Source: an uncultured Clostridia bacterium (GTDB lineage: Bacteria; Bacillota; Clostridia; Christensenellales; Borkfalkiaceae). Taken from it: a DNA stretch of 64,000 bases. Location of the stretch: positions 1 to 64,000 of the forward strand of contig CALVWQ010000003.1 in the NCBI GenBank assembly GCA_944367535.1, read 5' to 3'. The notes under the pieces were generated by a model, which saw nothing but the letters and a program-made list of their open reading frames with translations, had not been told where the DNA came from and searched no databases. Shown one piece after another: positions 1 to 7,689 of this stretch (positions are counted from its first letter, which is position 1; each line of letters begins with the position of its first letter). A program made the position numbers and the translations under genes.

Positions 1-990
1 TTTGTTGCCCGGGCTGGGATTTTCGTATACGGGAAATCCGTTTTTGACATAATACGCCTTAAAATCCTCTATCATCTTACGGTATTTTTCGAATATTTCC
101 CGCGAAGCGCATTTATTCATAAGAAGCTGTTCCGCGCCGAACATTTCGGGCACCTCGGTCAGTACCGCACTGCCGCCGACGGCGATCAGCCTGTCCGTTA
201 TTTTCCCGACGAGCGGATTGGCGGTAAGCCCCGAATAACCGTCGCTGCCGCCGCATTTCAAACCTATGCAAAGTTCCTTTAAAGAAACGTCCTCTCGGGA
301 GAGCGCACGGTTTTTTTCCGCGAACCCGCGCACGAGCGAAAGCCCGTACTCCGTTTCGTCCTTTACGTCCTGACAGTTGTAAAAGGCTATATTGTCCCGC
401 CCGAACGGCGCGAGATATTCCTTTATTCCGTCCAGACCGTTGTTCTCGCACCCGAGCCCCACGAAAACCACTCCGCAGGCATTGGGATTTAATGCAACCG
501 CGCATAGGAGTTTTTTTATATTCTCGTTGTCTTCGCCGAGCTGACTGCATCCGAACTGATGAGTGAGCGCGAATATTCCGTCAATACTTCCGCCGACGTA
601 TTTCTGCGCGAGTTTTTCTATTCTGATACACACGTTGTTAACACAGCCGACGGTGGGGATAATATAAATTTCGTTTCTTATCCCAGCCCTGCCTTTCGCC
701 CGTCTGTACCCTTTGAAAAAAAGTTCTCCGCATCTGTCTATCTTTTCCGCCGAATACTCGTATGAGTAAACGGGTGTCTCGTCGAGATGCGACCTGACGT
801 TATGCGTATGCACCCATTCGCCCGCCTTTATGTCCGCCGTCGCCCTGCCGATAATCTGCCCGTATTTTATGACGGGTTCACCCTTTCCGATGTCTTTCAG
901 CGCGTATTTGTGCCCGGCGGGAATATTTCCGTCGTCCGTTAGCGCAACGCCCACGTTATCGTTATCGTTTATTACTACTTTTCCATTCAT
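1..990 (-). CDS. uxaA: Altronate dehydratase (UxaA family), partial
   Basis: UxaA dehydrates D-altronate to 2-keto-3-deoxygluconate in galacturonate breakdown. I translated the minus strand from the ATG at 990. The reading frame stays open for 330 codons and runs off the window, so roughly the last third of a ~495-residue enzyme is missing. The N-terminal ~95 residues match the SAF-type domain, with the motif WVHTHNVRSHL near residue 65. A GRAGIRNEIYIIPTVGCVN segment then opens the D-galactarate dehydratase/altronate hydrolase domain, and the Cys-containing ALTHQFGCSQ motif follows. The start lies 2 bp after the uxaB stop, so the two genes form an operon with uxaB first. The pathway fit with its neighbour makes the family call firm. 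Altronate versus galactarate as substrate is inferred from that context. Confidence 0.85.
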   Translation of the reverse strand, partial: MNGKVVINDNDNVGVALTDDGNIPAGHKYALKDIGKGEPVIKYGQIIGRATADIKAGEWVHTHNVRSHLDETPVYSYEYSAEKIDRCGELFFKGYRRAKGRAGIRNEIYIIPTVGCVNNVCIRIEKLAQKYVGGSIDGIFALTHQFGCSQLGEDNENIKKLLCAVALNPNACGVVFVGLGCENNGLDGIKEYLAPFGRDNIAFYNCQDVKDETEYGLSLVRGFAEKNRALSREDVSLKELCIGLKCGGSDGYSGLTANPLVGKITDRLIAVGGSAVLTEVPEMFGAEQLLMNKCASREIFEKYRKMIEDFKAYYVKNGFPVYENPSPGNK

Positions 991-992
991 GT

Positions 993-2366
993 TCAGATGA
1001 GTTCCTCGCCTTTCCCGAGTTTTTCGATATTTTCCTTCACCGCGCGGACAAAGCCTTCGTATGCGTCGAGATTCTCGCCCCATACCTTTTCGTCTTTCAT
1101 AAAGTCCTCGACCGAGCCGCCGCCCGCGAAATATTCCAAGTACGGCTTATCGTCTTTAATCTCAACTTCCCGCGTCGGAAGGGCGGCGTAATATTTTCCG
1201 TCTTTCTCCTTTATCCGCGAATATATCGCCATAAGATAGGAAAATCCGACGGTGAGATTTTCGGGAATTTTGCCGTATTTTTCATAGTAGTCTTTAAAAC
1301 TCGGCAGATTCCTCGCTCGCCACTTCGATATGCTGTTTAAACTTATGCTGATGAGAAGATGGTTAAGATATGGATTTAAAAACCGTCCCTTTATGCTGTC
1401 CGCAAACGCTTTCGTCGCGGATATATCAGAAGAAACGAACGGGACTATCTCTTTTTCGAGCGTCCTTTCGAGAAAAGCGGAGAGTTTTTTATCTGTCATG
1501 CAGTCGTATACGGTTACCGCGTCGTGCCAAAGCCCCGCGGGCACGATGTTCGTGTGGCTCCCGTTTAATACGCGCACTTTTCTCTTTTTATAATAGCCGA
1601 TGTTGTCGGTAAGGACCACTTCGATATTGTGCACGCCCTCTTTTATATACTTATCTATTTCGCCCTTCTTTTCCACCGCCCAAAGCCCGAACGGTTCGCC
1701 TATCGACATGAGAGCGTCCTTTTCGCCTATCAGTTTTTCGGTCTCGGCGACGTCCTCCGCGGTCTTAGGATAGCCCGAAACTATCCTGTCCACGAGTGTA
1801 TTGCAGTAAAAGTTTTTCTCGTCGTTCCACTTCTTGAAATCCTCGGGCAGATTCCAGAGCCCGATATACTTATCGACGCACTTATAAAGCTCGTCGGCGT
1901 TGTTGTCGATAAGTTCGACCGGCATCATGTATACCCCGTCAAGTCCGCAGTTATAACGTTCGTATAAAAATTTAGTCAGTTTTGCGGGAAAGGTAATGTT
2001 CTCGAACCCGTCGAACTTGTCGTTTGCGTTATACGCGATTCCCGCCTCCGTCGTGTTTGAAACTATTATTTTCAGTTCCTTGTCCCTTGCGAGCGCGAGA
2101 TACTCGTCATACTGTTCGAACGGCGAAATCACCTTGTCCAGCACGTCTACTTTATAGACCTCGCGCACCGCTTCGCCGTCTTTGACGCCTCTTAAAACTA
2201 CATGATATTTATTGTTCTGCTTTTTGAATTTTTCAAGACTGCCGAACGTTATCGGTTTTACTATACTGACCGAATACTCACCGCCTTCATGGTTTAACGT
2301 ATCGAAATATAAATCAACGAATGTCCTGAGAAAATTTCCTTCTCCGAATTGTACCGCTTTTATCAC
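993..2366 (-). CDS. uxaB: Tagaturonate reductase (altronate oxidoreductase)
   Basis: Cytosolic NAD-dependent enzyme of the polyol-specific long-chain dehydrogenase family. It reduces tagaturonate to altronate, the step before UxaA. The 457-residue protein begins with the GEGNFLRTFVD nucleotide-binding motif and contains VLNGSHTNIVPAGLW near residue 270, typical of the catalytic C-terminal domain. The length is close to the usual ~480 residues. The start is GTG, preceded by an AGAGAGG ribosome binding site. It is the first gene of the uxaB-uxaA operon and is divergent from an AraC-family regulator, which probably controls it. Fructuronate reductase (UxuB) is a paralogue, but the UxaA neighbour favours UxaB. 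Confidence 0.88.
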   Translation of the reverse strand: MIKAVQFGEGNFLRTFVDLYFDTLNHEGGEYSVSIVKPITFGSLEKFKKQNNKYHVVLRGVKDGEAVREVYKVDVLDKVISPFEQYDEYLALARDKELKIIVSNTTEAGIAYNANDKFDGFENITFPAKLTKFLYERYNCGLDGVYMMPVELIDNNADELYKCVDKYIGLWNLPEDFKKWNDEKNFYCNTLVDRIVSGYPKTAEDVAETEKLIGEKDALMSIGEPFGLWAVEKKGEIDKYIKEGVHNIEVVLTDNIGYYKKRKVRVLNGSHTNIVPAGLWHDAVTVYDCMTDKKLSAFLERTLEKEIVPFVSSDISATKAFADSIKGRFLNPYLNHLLISISLNSISKWRARNLPSFKDYYEKYGKIPENLTVGFSYLMAIYSRIKEKDGKYYAALPTREVEIKDDKPYLEYFAGGGSVEDFMKDEKVWGENLDAYEGFVRAVKENIEKLGKGEELI

Positions 2367-2417
2367 AGCAATAAACCTCTCTTTCTGAAATTTATTTCAA
2401 TTATACTACTTAAACGC

Positions 2418-2446
2418 TTGAAAAACAATATAATTTAGTATATAAT
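2418..2446 (+). promoter_or_regulatory. Promoter of the AraC-family gene
   Basis: TTGAAA at 2418-2423, a 17-bp spacer and TATAAT at 2441-2446 form a near-consensus sigma-A promoter reading toward the regulator. It lies in the 113-bp gap shared with uxaB, so the regulator could control both directions from here. Confidence 0.6.
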
Positions 2447-2479
2447 AACGGGTGAATTACATATTTCGTAAAGACAAGT

Positions 2480-3274
2480 ATGGATTTTATAGAAATCGAA
2501 GAAAGCATAGTAAGAGAACATCACGACATGCGCAAGCCGCACAGCCACGAACACTACGAGCTGTATTTCCTTTTGGAGGGCGAGCGCGTGCTGTTTATCG
2601 ACGAGAAAATGTTCCCGATAAAATCGGGGTCGCTCGTCGTCGTTCCCCCCTTTTCCCTGCACAAGACGGAGGGGGGACCTTACCGACGCATAAACGTCAA
2701 TATCTCCGAAAATCTGCTCTCGGAAAGACACCTCGAATATCTTAAAAGGACGGCGCACAAGACGGGCGTCAGGCTCGAAGGCGAAAGCGTGGCTCTCATA
2801 TACGCATTGATAAACAAGGGCGCGGAAATCCAGAAAAGGGCTGTTCGCAACAAAAAAGAGTGCCTTCTGTCTCTCGCTCACGCCGTTATCGATATGCTCG
2901 CGCTGGAAAAATTCCCGCCATTAAAGACGGCAGGCAACGCCGCGTTTACCGCGCCCGTAACGCCCGAGACGCTTAAAATCCTCAACTATATAAACGAGAA
3001 TTTCTCACGCCGTATAAACCTTAAAGTATTGTGCTCGGAATTTTATATGTCGAAAGTTACGCTCTGCAAGATGTTCAGGGACGTCATGGGGTGCTCCGTG
3101 ATGAAATACGTGCACGGGCTAAGAATCAACAAGGCGAAAGAAATGCTTATAAACACCGATAAGTCGGTAGAGGAAATTTCCGACCTATGCGGTTTTTCTT
3201 CGGCGAATTACTTCGGGCTTACCTTCAAAAAGGAAACGGGAATGTCTCCTTTTAACTACAAAAAAAGCAAGTGA
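2480..3274 (+). CDS. AraC-family transcriptional regulator with cupin sensor
   Basis: A 264-residue regulator. The N-terminal ~90 residues form a cupin-like sensor, with the histidine-rich HSHEHYELYFLLEG motif near residue 22. The C-terminal ~100 residues carry the two helix-turn-helix motifs of AraC proteins, ending in the signature GFSSANYFGLTFKKETGMSP. It is transcribed divergently from uxaB-uxaA, which suggests a sugar-acid-responsive activator of that operon. The ATG at 2480 fits the domain start. The upstream ribosome binding site is weak (AAAGACAAG). The ligand cannot be read from sequence. Confidence 0.85.
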   Translation: MDFIEIEESIVREHHDMRKPHSHEHYELYFLLEGERVLFIDEKMFPIKSGSLVVVPPFSLHKTEGGPYRRINVNISENLLSERHLEYLKRTAHKTGVRLEGESVALIYALINKGAEIQKRAVRNKKECLLSLAHAVIDMLALEKFPPLKTAGNAAFTAPVTPETLKILNYINENFSRRINLKVLCSEFYMSKVTLCKMFRDVMGCSVMKYVHGLRINKAKEMLINTDKSVEEISDLCGFSSANYFGLTFKKETGMSPFNYKKSK

Positions 3275-3413
3275 TAATGTCTTTTGATAATGCGGTACCG
3301 AAACAACCGACATAAATCGGATTTTTAAATATAATCTCTCGGCTGCGGAAACAAATTAAATATATTAAAATTTATAAAATTATATAATCGGATAAAGGAG
3401 TCGGACGGCATAA

Positions 3414-3757
3414 TGAAATCAGGTCTTATAAAAAAAGTGCGCGGAATATCCGTGGCAAACCTTGTGGACGTCGAAGAAAACTATCTTATGGAAGCGGCGG
3501 ATTACGCGATTAAAAACTGATATAACTGCTTTCAGTTCATAGTCCCCATACAAAATACAGTAAAAGTTAAATTGGATGTAATAACGCTTTATAAAAAAAT
3601 ACGCGCGCTCCAATAAGGAAAAAGACCTATCTTATGCACGGCTTAACATAGACCTGTTAAACCGCGCATGCGAAAGGCTCGCAGCGCGGAAACCGCACGC
3701 ATCAAAATCGAGCGCATTTCGGGTCATACGCCGCTCATCTATTCAATCAGGGTTTAA
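3414..3757 (+). pseudogene. Decayed gene of unknown family
   Basis: A good ribosome binding site (AAAGGAG) precedes an ATG and 35 clean codons beginning MKSGLIKKVRGISVANLVD, which end in a stop at 3520. Coding-like sequence continues in shifted frames: CFQFIVPIQNTVK from about 3529, then NKEKDLSYARLNIDLLNRAC from about 3612, and finally IKIERISGHTPLIYSIRV ending in TAA at 3755. At least two frame changes and probably internal deletions have destroyed it. I do not recognise the family with confidence. Its position beside the hexuronate operon suggests a carbohydrate-related protein, which is inference. The 3' part lies in a repeat that recurs inverted at 53.6-53.8 kb. Confidence 0.55.
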
Positions 3758-3862
3758 TAAATGTAAACCGATAAAATCATCAAACTGCTTAATAAAGAAA
3801 ACCTCTAATTAAAAATAATATCGCTTTTTGCAATTCAGTTTTTAAAATATCAAAACTTTGCG
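3630..3862 (+). repeat. Copy 1 of a diverged inverted repeat pair
   Basis: About 233 bp that align, as reverse complement, with 53559-53789. The best-conserved core is at 3655-3770. Similarity continues past the pseudogene stop into AT-rich sequence, including a shared TATCGCTTTTT block and AAAATATCAAAACTT. The two copies differ by many substitutions and small indels, so the duplication is old. Confidence 0.7.
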
Positions 3863-3888
3863 TTTAAATTAATGCAAACGCGATTAGT

Positions 3889-3935
3889 AAAAAACTCCCG
3901 CATCAGACTGTATTTGCCCGATGCGGGAGTTTTTA
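3889..3935. terminator. Bidirectional intrinsic terminator
   Basis: A perfect stem AAAAAACTCCCGCATC / GATGCGGGAGTTTTTA around a 15-nt loop, with A and T tracts on the two sides. It can serve both the plus-strand pseudogene and the minus-strand pseudogene. Confidence 0.8.
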
Positions 3936-3974
3936 CAAAATTATTATATGTAAAATTCTATGCAGAAAAACTTT

Positions 3975-4357
3975 TTATGCGTAAATTATAAGAAATGTTT
4001 CGTATAGCGTTATTTCATAACTGTTTTCAAACGTAATCTTTTCAAATAATTTTTCTCCCGAAACAGAATTAACTTCCTTAAACTCGGCTTCACCTTCTAT
4101 GAAAAGGTTCCCCTTTTTCTCAGAATTATTTGTAATAAGCAGCGTGCCGACACCATCTTTATATGCGGAAACCGCATATAAGTCCTCTCCGGACATTTCG
4201 GTTTCAACTTGATTTTCAAGACGGTAAAGAAACGAAAACGCCTTGAATACATATAGATGCGGGGTCCTGCTCGTCCGCATCAAAATCGGGAAACACCGCG
4301 TGTATGTCGACGAATTTCCACGGTTTTATCTTTATCGACTTTTACGCTGACCTTCAT
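3975..4357 (-). pseudogene. Remnant of a glycoside-hydrolase-like gene
   Basis: On the minus strand a strong ribosome binding site (GGAGGGG) precedes ATG at 4357, which reads MKVSVKVDKDKT. The frame shifts almost at once: KPWKFVDIHAVFPDFDADEQ continues in another frame, and a third frame from 4283 carries the C-terminal part, with YVFKAFSFLYRLENQVETEM and LLITNNSEKKGNL. The C-terminal stretch looks like the beta-sandwich end of GH39/GH51-type hydrolases, but this is a family impression rather than a match I can verify. The middle, including any catalytic domain, is missing, so this is an internally deleted and frameshifted pseudogene. Confidence 0.55.
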
Positions 4358-4490
4358 TTTCCCCTCCTAAATATACCCTTTTCAATAATAAAATTTATAG
4401 GCTTATTATAACACAAAAAAATATCCGCGAGCAACACTTTTCAAATTGTATAATACTTAAAATAATATTTAAAAAAGTCGATACGGCGAT

Positions 4491-4537
4491 AAAAAAACGT
4501 CTTGTCTGAGTTTTAAGTTCAAACAAGACGGCTTTTT
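4491..4537. terminator. Original terminator of the tRNA-fMet locus
   Basis: Stem CGTCTTGT / ACAAGACG with A7 on the left and T5 on the right. It lies directly beyond the tRNA 3' fragment in attL. Before integration it would have been the terminator of the minus-strand tRNA gene now at 17.1 kb. Confidence 0.7.
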
Positions 4538-4582
4538 GGTTGCGGGGAGGGGATTTGAACCTCCTGACCTCCGGGTTATGAG
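4534..4582. repeat. attL: 49-bp tRNA-fMet fragment
   Basis: Identical to 17072-17120. It contains the 3' part of the initiator tRNA from the anticodon loop through CCA plus four flanking bases. It lacks the tRNA 5' half, so it cannot be expressed as a tRNA. Confidence 0.93.
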
Positions 4583-5322
4583 GCTGCCTCGCATTTTTAA
4601 TCCGTCAGTAAATTACTGACGAAACGCCCTTTTTCTGCCCATTTACGCGCCGAACAACATTTAAAAACAACCTTTCTTGCACCCGATTATATATATTTTG
4701 ACGGGCGCCCTTTTTTTACGCCCTTTTTGTCAAACATTTATCTCATATTTGTCTCACTTTTATAAAATTTTTTTGCTTAGTTTAGCAGAAAAAACTCAGC
4801 AAAAAGCCTCCTGCCGTGAACGGACATTTCTCTCAGAACATTTCACGGCGCGGTACACACCTGCCCAGCGGTTCCGCGCGGCTGAGCGGGCGCAGTTTTC
4901 CCTTTATCTGTTCGTAAAAAAGCGTAGACTACCCCCTTGTAAAAATGACCTGCTTTTTAAAAGGGGGTAGTTTTCTCTGCTTAGCCAGCGTATACCGCCG
5001 CTTCGCGTGCTTGTTCGAGCCTTTTGTATCGGTTTCCCGCCGCCGTCAAACGACAACCTGACGGCGCTTTCGGCTTGCCCTTTGCCATAATTTATGGCAG
5101 CCGTTCCCACCCCGTGCAGCATTTATAACGCGCCCTCCCGACTGGCGCGGCTGATCAGGCTTCCGTTTTCCTTTTTGATCCGGCTGTTCTTTCTTGCGTT
5201 CTCGGGGTCTGCCTCCGCAGCTTAACTGCCCAACCCACCGGCTTTTTTATGAGGGAGCCGGAAAACGCTTTTTAACCCTCATTATTCAGTTGTAGGAAAA
5301 CGCTTTGGCGCTATCGCGCCGG
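4583..5322. other. Hairpin-dense non-coding segment, candidate origin/packaging region
   Basis: About 740 bp between attL and the RepL-like gene with no convincing ORF. It holds a 19-bp palindrome at 4603-4621 (CGTCAGTAAATTACTGACG) and a 10-bp stem CTACCCCCTT / AAGGGGGTAG at 4929-4970. Further hairpins are CGCCGTCA / TGACGGCG at 5041-5066, CCATAATTTATGG at 5085-5097, GCGCC / GGCGC at 5130-5148, CCGGCT / AGCCGG at 5238-5261 and GGCGC / GCGCC at 5307-5320. The decamer GAAAACGCTT is repeated at 5261 and 5298. Such clustering beside a replication gene is what one expects of a plasmid or ssDNA-phage origin and packaging signal. That role is inferred. Confidence 0.4.
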
Positions 5323-5652
5323 TTATTTAAAAGCAATGTCGCTCTTAAATTTCTGAAACTCTTCTTTTGCCCGGTTATAATTTTTTTCGGTCCCGATATA
5401 GAAAAAATCCGGATTTAAACGCGCTGAGCCAGAATATTTATATTTTATCAGCCCGTTTTTTGCTAAAATTCCGAGCCAGCGAGCAACAGTACGCTCCGGT
5501 ATATCCAGAGCGGCGGAGATTTCTTTTTTACCGACGTCAATACGGTTGAAGTCGTCCCGTTTTGCCATGAAAATATTTAAAAGTAGCATAGCGGGCTTGA
5601 TTTCTTTCATGACGTCAGCAAAATCGGCTAAATTGTATATGCAGATTTCCAT
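5323..5652 (-). CDS. RepL-like winged-helix replication protein
   Basis: A 109-residue protein. I start it at the ATG at 5652 because a full AAAACGGAGGTCAAA ribosome binding site precedes it; a longer frame to 5739 adds 29 residues with no such signal. Residues ~25-85 form a winged helix, with KKEISAALDIPERTVARWLG as helix-turn-helix and NGLIKYKYSG leading into the wing. The following LNPDFFYIGTEKNYNRA resembles the C-terminal NPxxxxxG block of Firmicute plasmid RepL proteins. RepL proteins start replication of small plasmids. It is the last gene of the element's minus-strand operon, next to the hairpin-rich region. A purely regulatory role is the main alternative. Confidence 0.5.
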   Translation of the reverse strand: MEICIYNLADFADVMKEIKPAMLLLNIFMAKRDDFNRIDVGKKEISAALDIPERTVARWLGILAKNGLIKYKYSGSARLNPDFFYIGTEKNYNRAKEEFQKFKSDIAFK

Positions 5653-5787
5653 TTTGACCTCCGTTTTAAAACCCGGCAAAAAATGTCCGCCGCTATGCTC
5701 TGTCCATTTTTTGAAAAATCGGAATACAACTATCTGCAAGCGAATACTTATATCCCGCTTAAACTACGCGAAAAAATCTCAATTGCT

Positions 5788-5870
5788 CAAAAACAGCCTT
5801 CGCAGCACATACGGTTTTGTTTTCCTTCGGAAAAACAAAAACCGTTTTTATGTGCGTCTGCGGCTGTTTT
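5788..5870. terminator. Long imperfect hairpin after zot
   Basis: An ~83-nt snapback. Outer arms AAAAACAGCC / GGCTGTTTTT enclose a second pairing block CGGTTTTGTTTT / AAAAACAAAAACCG with a CCTTCGG tip. It starts 4 bp past the zot stop and lies between zot and the RepL-like gene, so it may terminate most zot operon transcripts. Its unusual length also makes it a candidate structural signal. Confidence 0.5.
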
Positions 5871-5873
5871 TTT

Positions 5874-7688
5874 CTACGCAATTTTACCGATTTTTTCGCG
5901 TTGCGCTTCGCGCTTTTCAGCTAATAAATCCGTATCGTTCACAAACTCATAACTTGCCGCCAGCCGACCGTCAATCGACCTGCTTTCGTGAATTTCTCCG
6001 CGTATTTCTTTGTCGAAATACGCGGGATAAAGTTGTTTAAACGCCTCGTGGTCGTAATTACACACGCCACGGTTGAGCGCCCAGCGTGAACGAACCTTTC
6101 CCAACGTATAAATATTTCCGTCCGCGTCTTTTTCCACCGTTTCTCCGCCTGTCTGAGTATTGCCTCGGAATCCGTACTTTGTTACGGCGTATCCTATGCT
6201 TTCAACAAAATGTTTAAATTTTAACATAAATTTTGCCATGCGAGGAGAACGTTTTATCCGATTATCCAGCGTATCGGTAATTAAAAACTTAAAAGTCTTA
6301 TATATTGAGTAAAGAATATACGGACGATTTCTCCACTCCCTTCCGGTTATCATAATGTTCTGACCTACTACCCTTCTAACGTCGATATATATATGGTTAT
6401 AGTCCTGCTCGGAGCAGAACACGCACCATTTAAGCCACTGCCCGCCCAGTCGGAACATGTCCGACACGTCGAGCGGTTTAGGCTTTCCGGCGCGGTTTAA
6501 GCCGTCATCTGCCTTTAAACTCGCGCCGATTTCGTCAAAAACCACAACGGAATAGAGCGGCAGCCTATCCAACCCGCGCATGTGTCTAAGTGTAACCTTA
6601 TAACTTGCTCGCCCCTTTTTATCGAAAATCGGAATATTGCTCCACAAACACGGGACGCACGGTCGGCTTATGTAAAAGTTATATGATAATTTTATCTCCT
6701 CATATAATAATAATTCGTCCGGGTCGTTTCGTTTTAATATCTCTTTTTCTCTGCTTGTCCAACTCCAAAAGTCGAATTGAAGGTCTCGCCACTTCATTTT
6801 CGCCAACACAAATGCCTCCTGAACTGCAAGCGACGTCTTTCCTACTCGCGGCGGTCCGGAGTATACTTTTACTAAGTTACCGACGTCCGCCCGCAGGTCG
6901 TCGTGATAGACTTTTAAGAAATTTATATAATACCCCGCGAACCAATATAATCCGAGACAGATAAAGAACAGTTTGACCGCATAAGGCAGATAAATACTTT
7001 CATATAGCCCGGGCACGAGCGTGCCGAGGAAGTACAGACCCACATTTATGCCGATGAGAAGCGTAAGCGAAAGAGAAAGCAGCAGCACGTTTTTGACAGA
7101 ACGAAAAATCCGGACTGCCGCTAATATATCGCAGATAACAATAATCGATAAAAGTATATTTGAGATAAAATTATATTCCGCTATATTAAAAGCGAGAAAA
7201 ATCGCGTTTATTACGGTCGGGATAAGGTAGTATAAAAGTCCGTTCTTGTTTGCTTTTAACTCGGCAAAAAACACATAACGCGACATGTGCTGGCGGTTGC
7301 CGCTTTTTACCGTCTTCGGGGTCTTTTCTGTAAGGTCCTCAGGGGTAACAACCCTTGCCTTATAGTCTTTCTGCCGTTCGGAAAGTCCCGCGTCCGGGTC
7401 TTTGGGCGGTCGGAGAAAATCCGGCACCACGAACACGGACGGGAGGTTACGGGGTTTTAGCCGCGAATGCCGCCAGAAAAAATCGGAGCGAAATGTTGCC
7501 CCCTGCCGTTCTTCCGGTCGGAGTTCGTCTAAAAAAACCTCCGTGCCGTCCGCAAGCCGCATTTTTCGCCCGGGCGGTTGCTCCGACTTCGCCGATGAGG
7601 CGGCTGTGGCGGGTTTTTCCGCCGCTTTGGCGCCGCTTTTCGTGGCTTTGTTGTTATTCGGTTTTAAGAACTCCGCCGCTTTCGACAT
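5874..7688 (-). CDS. Zot-domain ATPase (filamentous phage assembly protein-like)
   Basis: A 604-residue membrane ATPase. Residues 1-130 are Ala/Lys- and Pro-rich and probably cytoplasmic. Residues 150-255 hold about four hydrophobic helices. The P-loop NTPase follows, with Walker A GPPRVGKTS at 278-286 and Walker B VVVFDE at 381-386, the pattern of the Zot family (pI of M13-like phages), which drives phage extrusion through the envelope. A canonical Zot/pI has the ATPase at the N-terminus followed by a single membrane helix, so this order is reversed and expanded. The start codon is 1 bp after the stop of the upstream membrane protein, which indicates translational coupling. A VirB4/HerA-type pump is a less likely alternative, because the segment between the Walker motifs is short. 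Confidence 0.72.
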   Translation of the reverse strand: MSKAAEFLKPNNNKATKSGAKAAEKPATAASSAKSEQPPGRKMRLADGTEVFLDELRPEERQGATFRSDFFWRHSRLKPRNLPSVFVVPDFLRPPKDPDAGLSERQKDYKARVVTPEDLTEKTPKTVKSGNRQHMSRYVFFAELKANKNGLLYYLIPTVINAIFLAFNIAEYNFISNILLSIIVICDILAAVRIFRSVKNVLLLSLSLTLLIGINVGLYFLGTLVPGLYESIYLPYAVKLFFICLGLYWFAGYYINFLKVYHDDLRADVGNLVKVYSGPPRVGKTSLAVQEAFVLAKMKWRDLQFDFWSWTSREKEILKRNDPDELLLYEEIKLSYNFYISRPCVPCLWSNIPIFDKKGRASYKVTLRHMRGLDRLPLYSVVVFDEIGASLKADDGLNRAGKPKPLDVSDMFRLGGQWLKWCVFCSEQDYNHIYIDVRRVVGQNIMITGREWRNRPYILYSIYKTFKFLITDTLDNRIKRSPRMAKFMLKFKHFVESIGYAVTKYGFRGNTQTGGETVEKDADGNIYTLGKVRSRWALNRGVCNYDHEAFKQLYPAYFDKEIRGEIHESRSIDGRLAASYEFVNDTDLLAEKREAQREKIGKIA

Positions 7689-7689
7689 A

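Noticed and set aside
4534..4582. Apparent second tRNA-fMet
   Set aside because: Only the 3' part is present and the D arm and 5' acceptor strand are missing; it is the att fragment.
4677..4970. 97-codon plus-strand frame near attL
   Set aside because: TTG start without ribosome binding site, covers hairpins, no recognisable product.
4904..5122. 72-codon minus-strand frame near attL
   Set aside because: Overlaps two strong hairpins, ribosome binding site too far away, low-complexity basic product. A small gene cannot be fully excluded.
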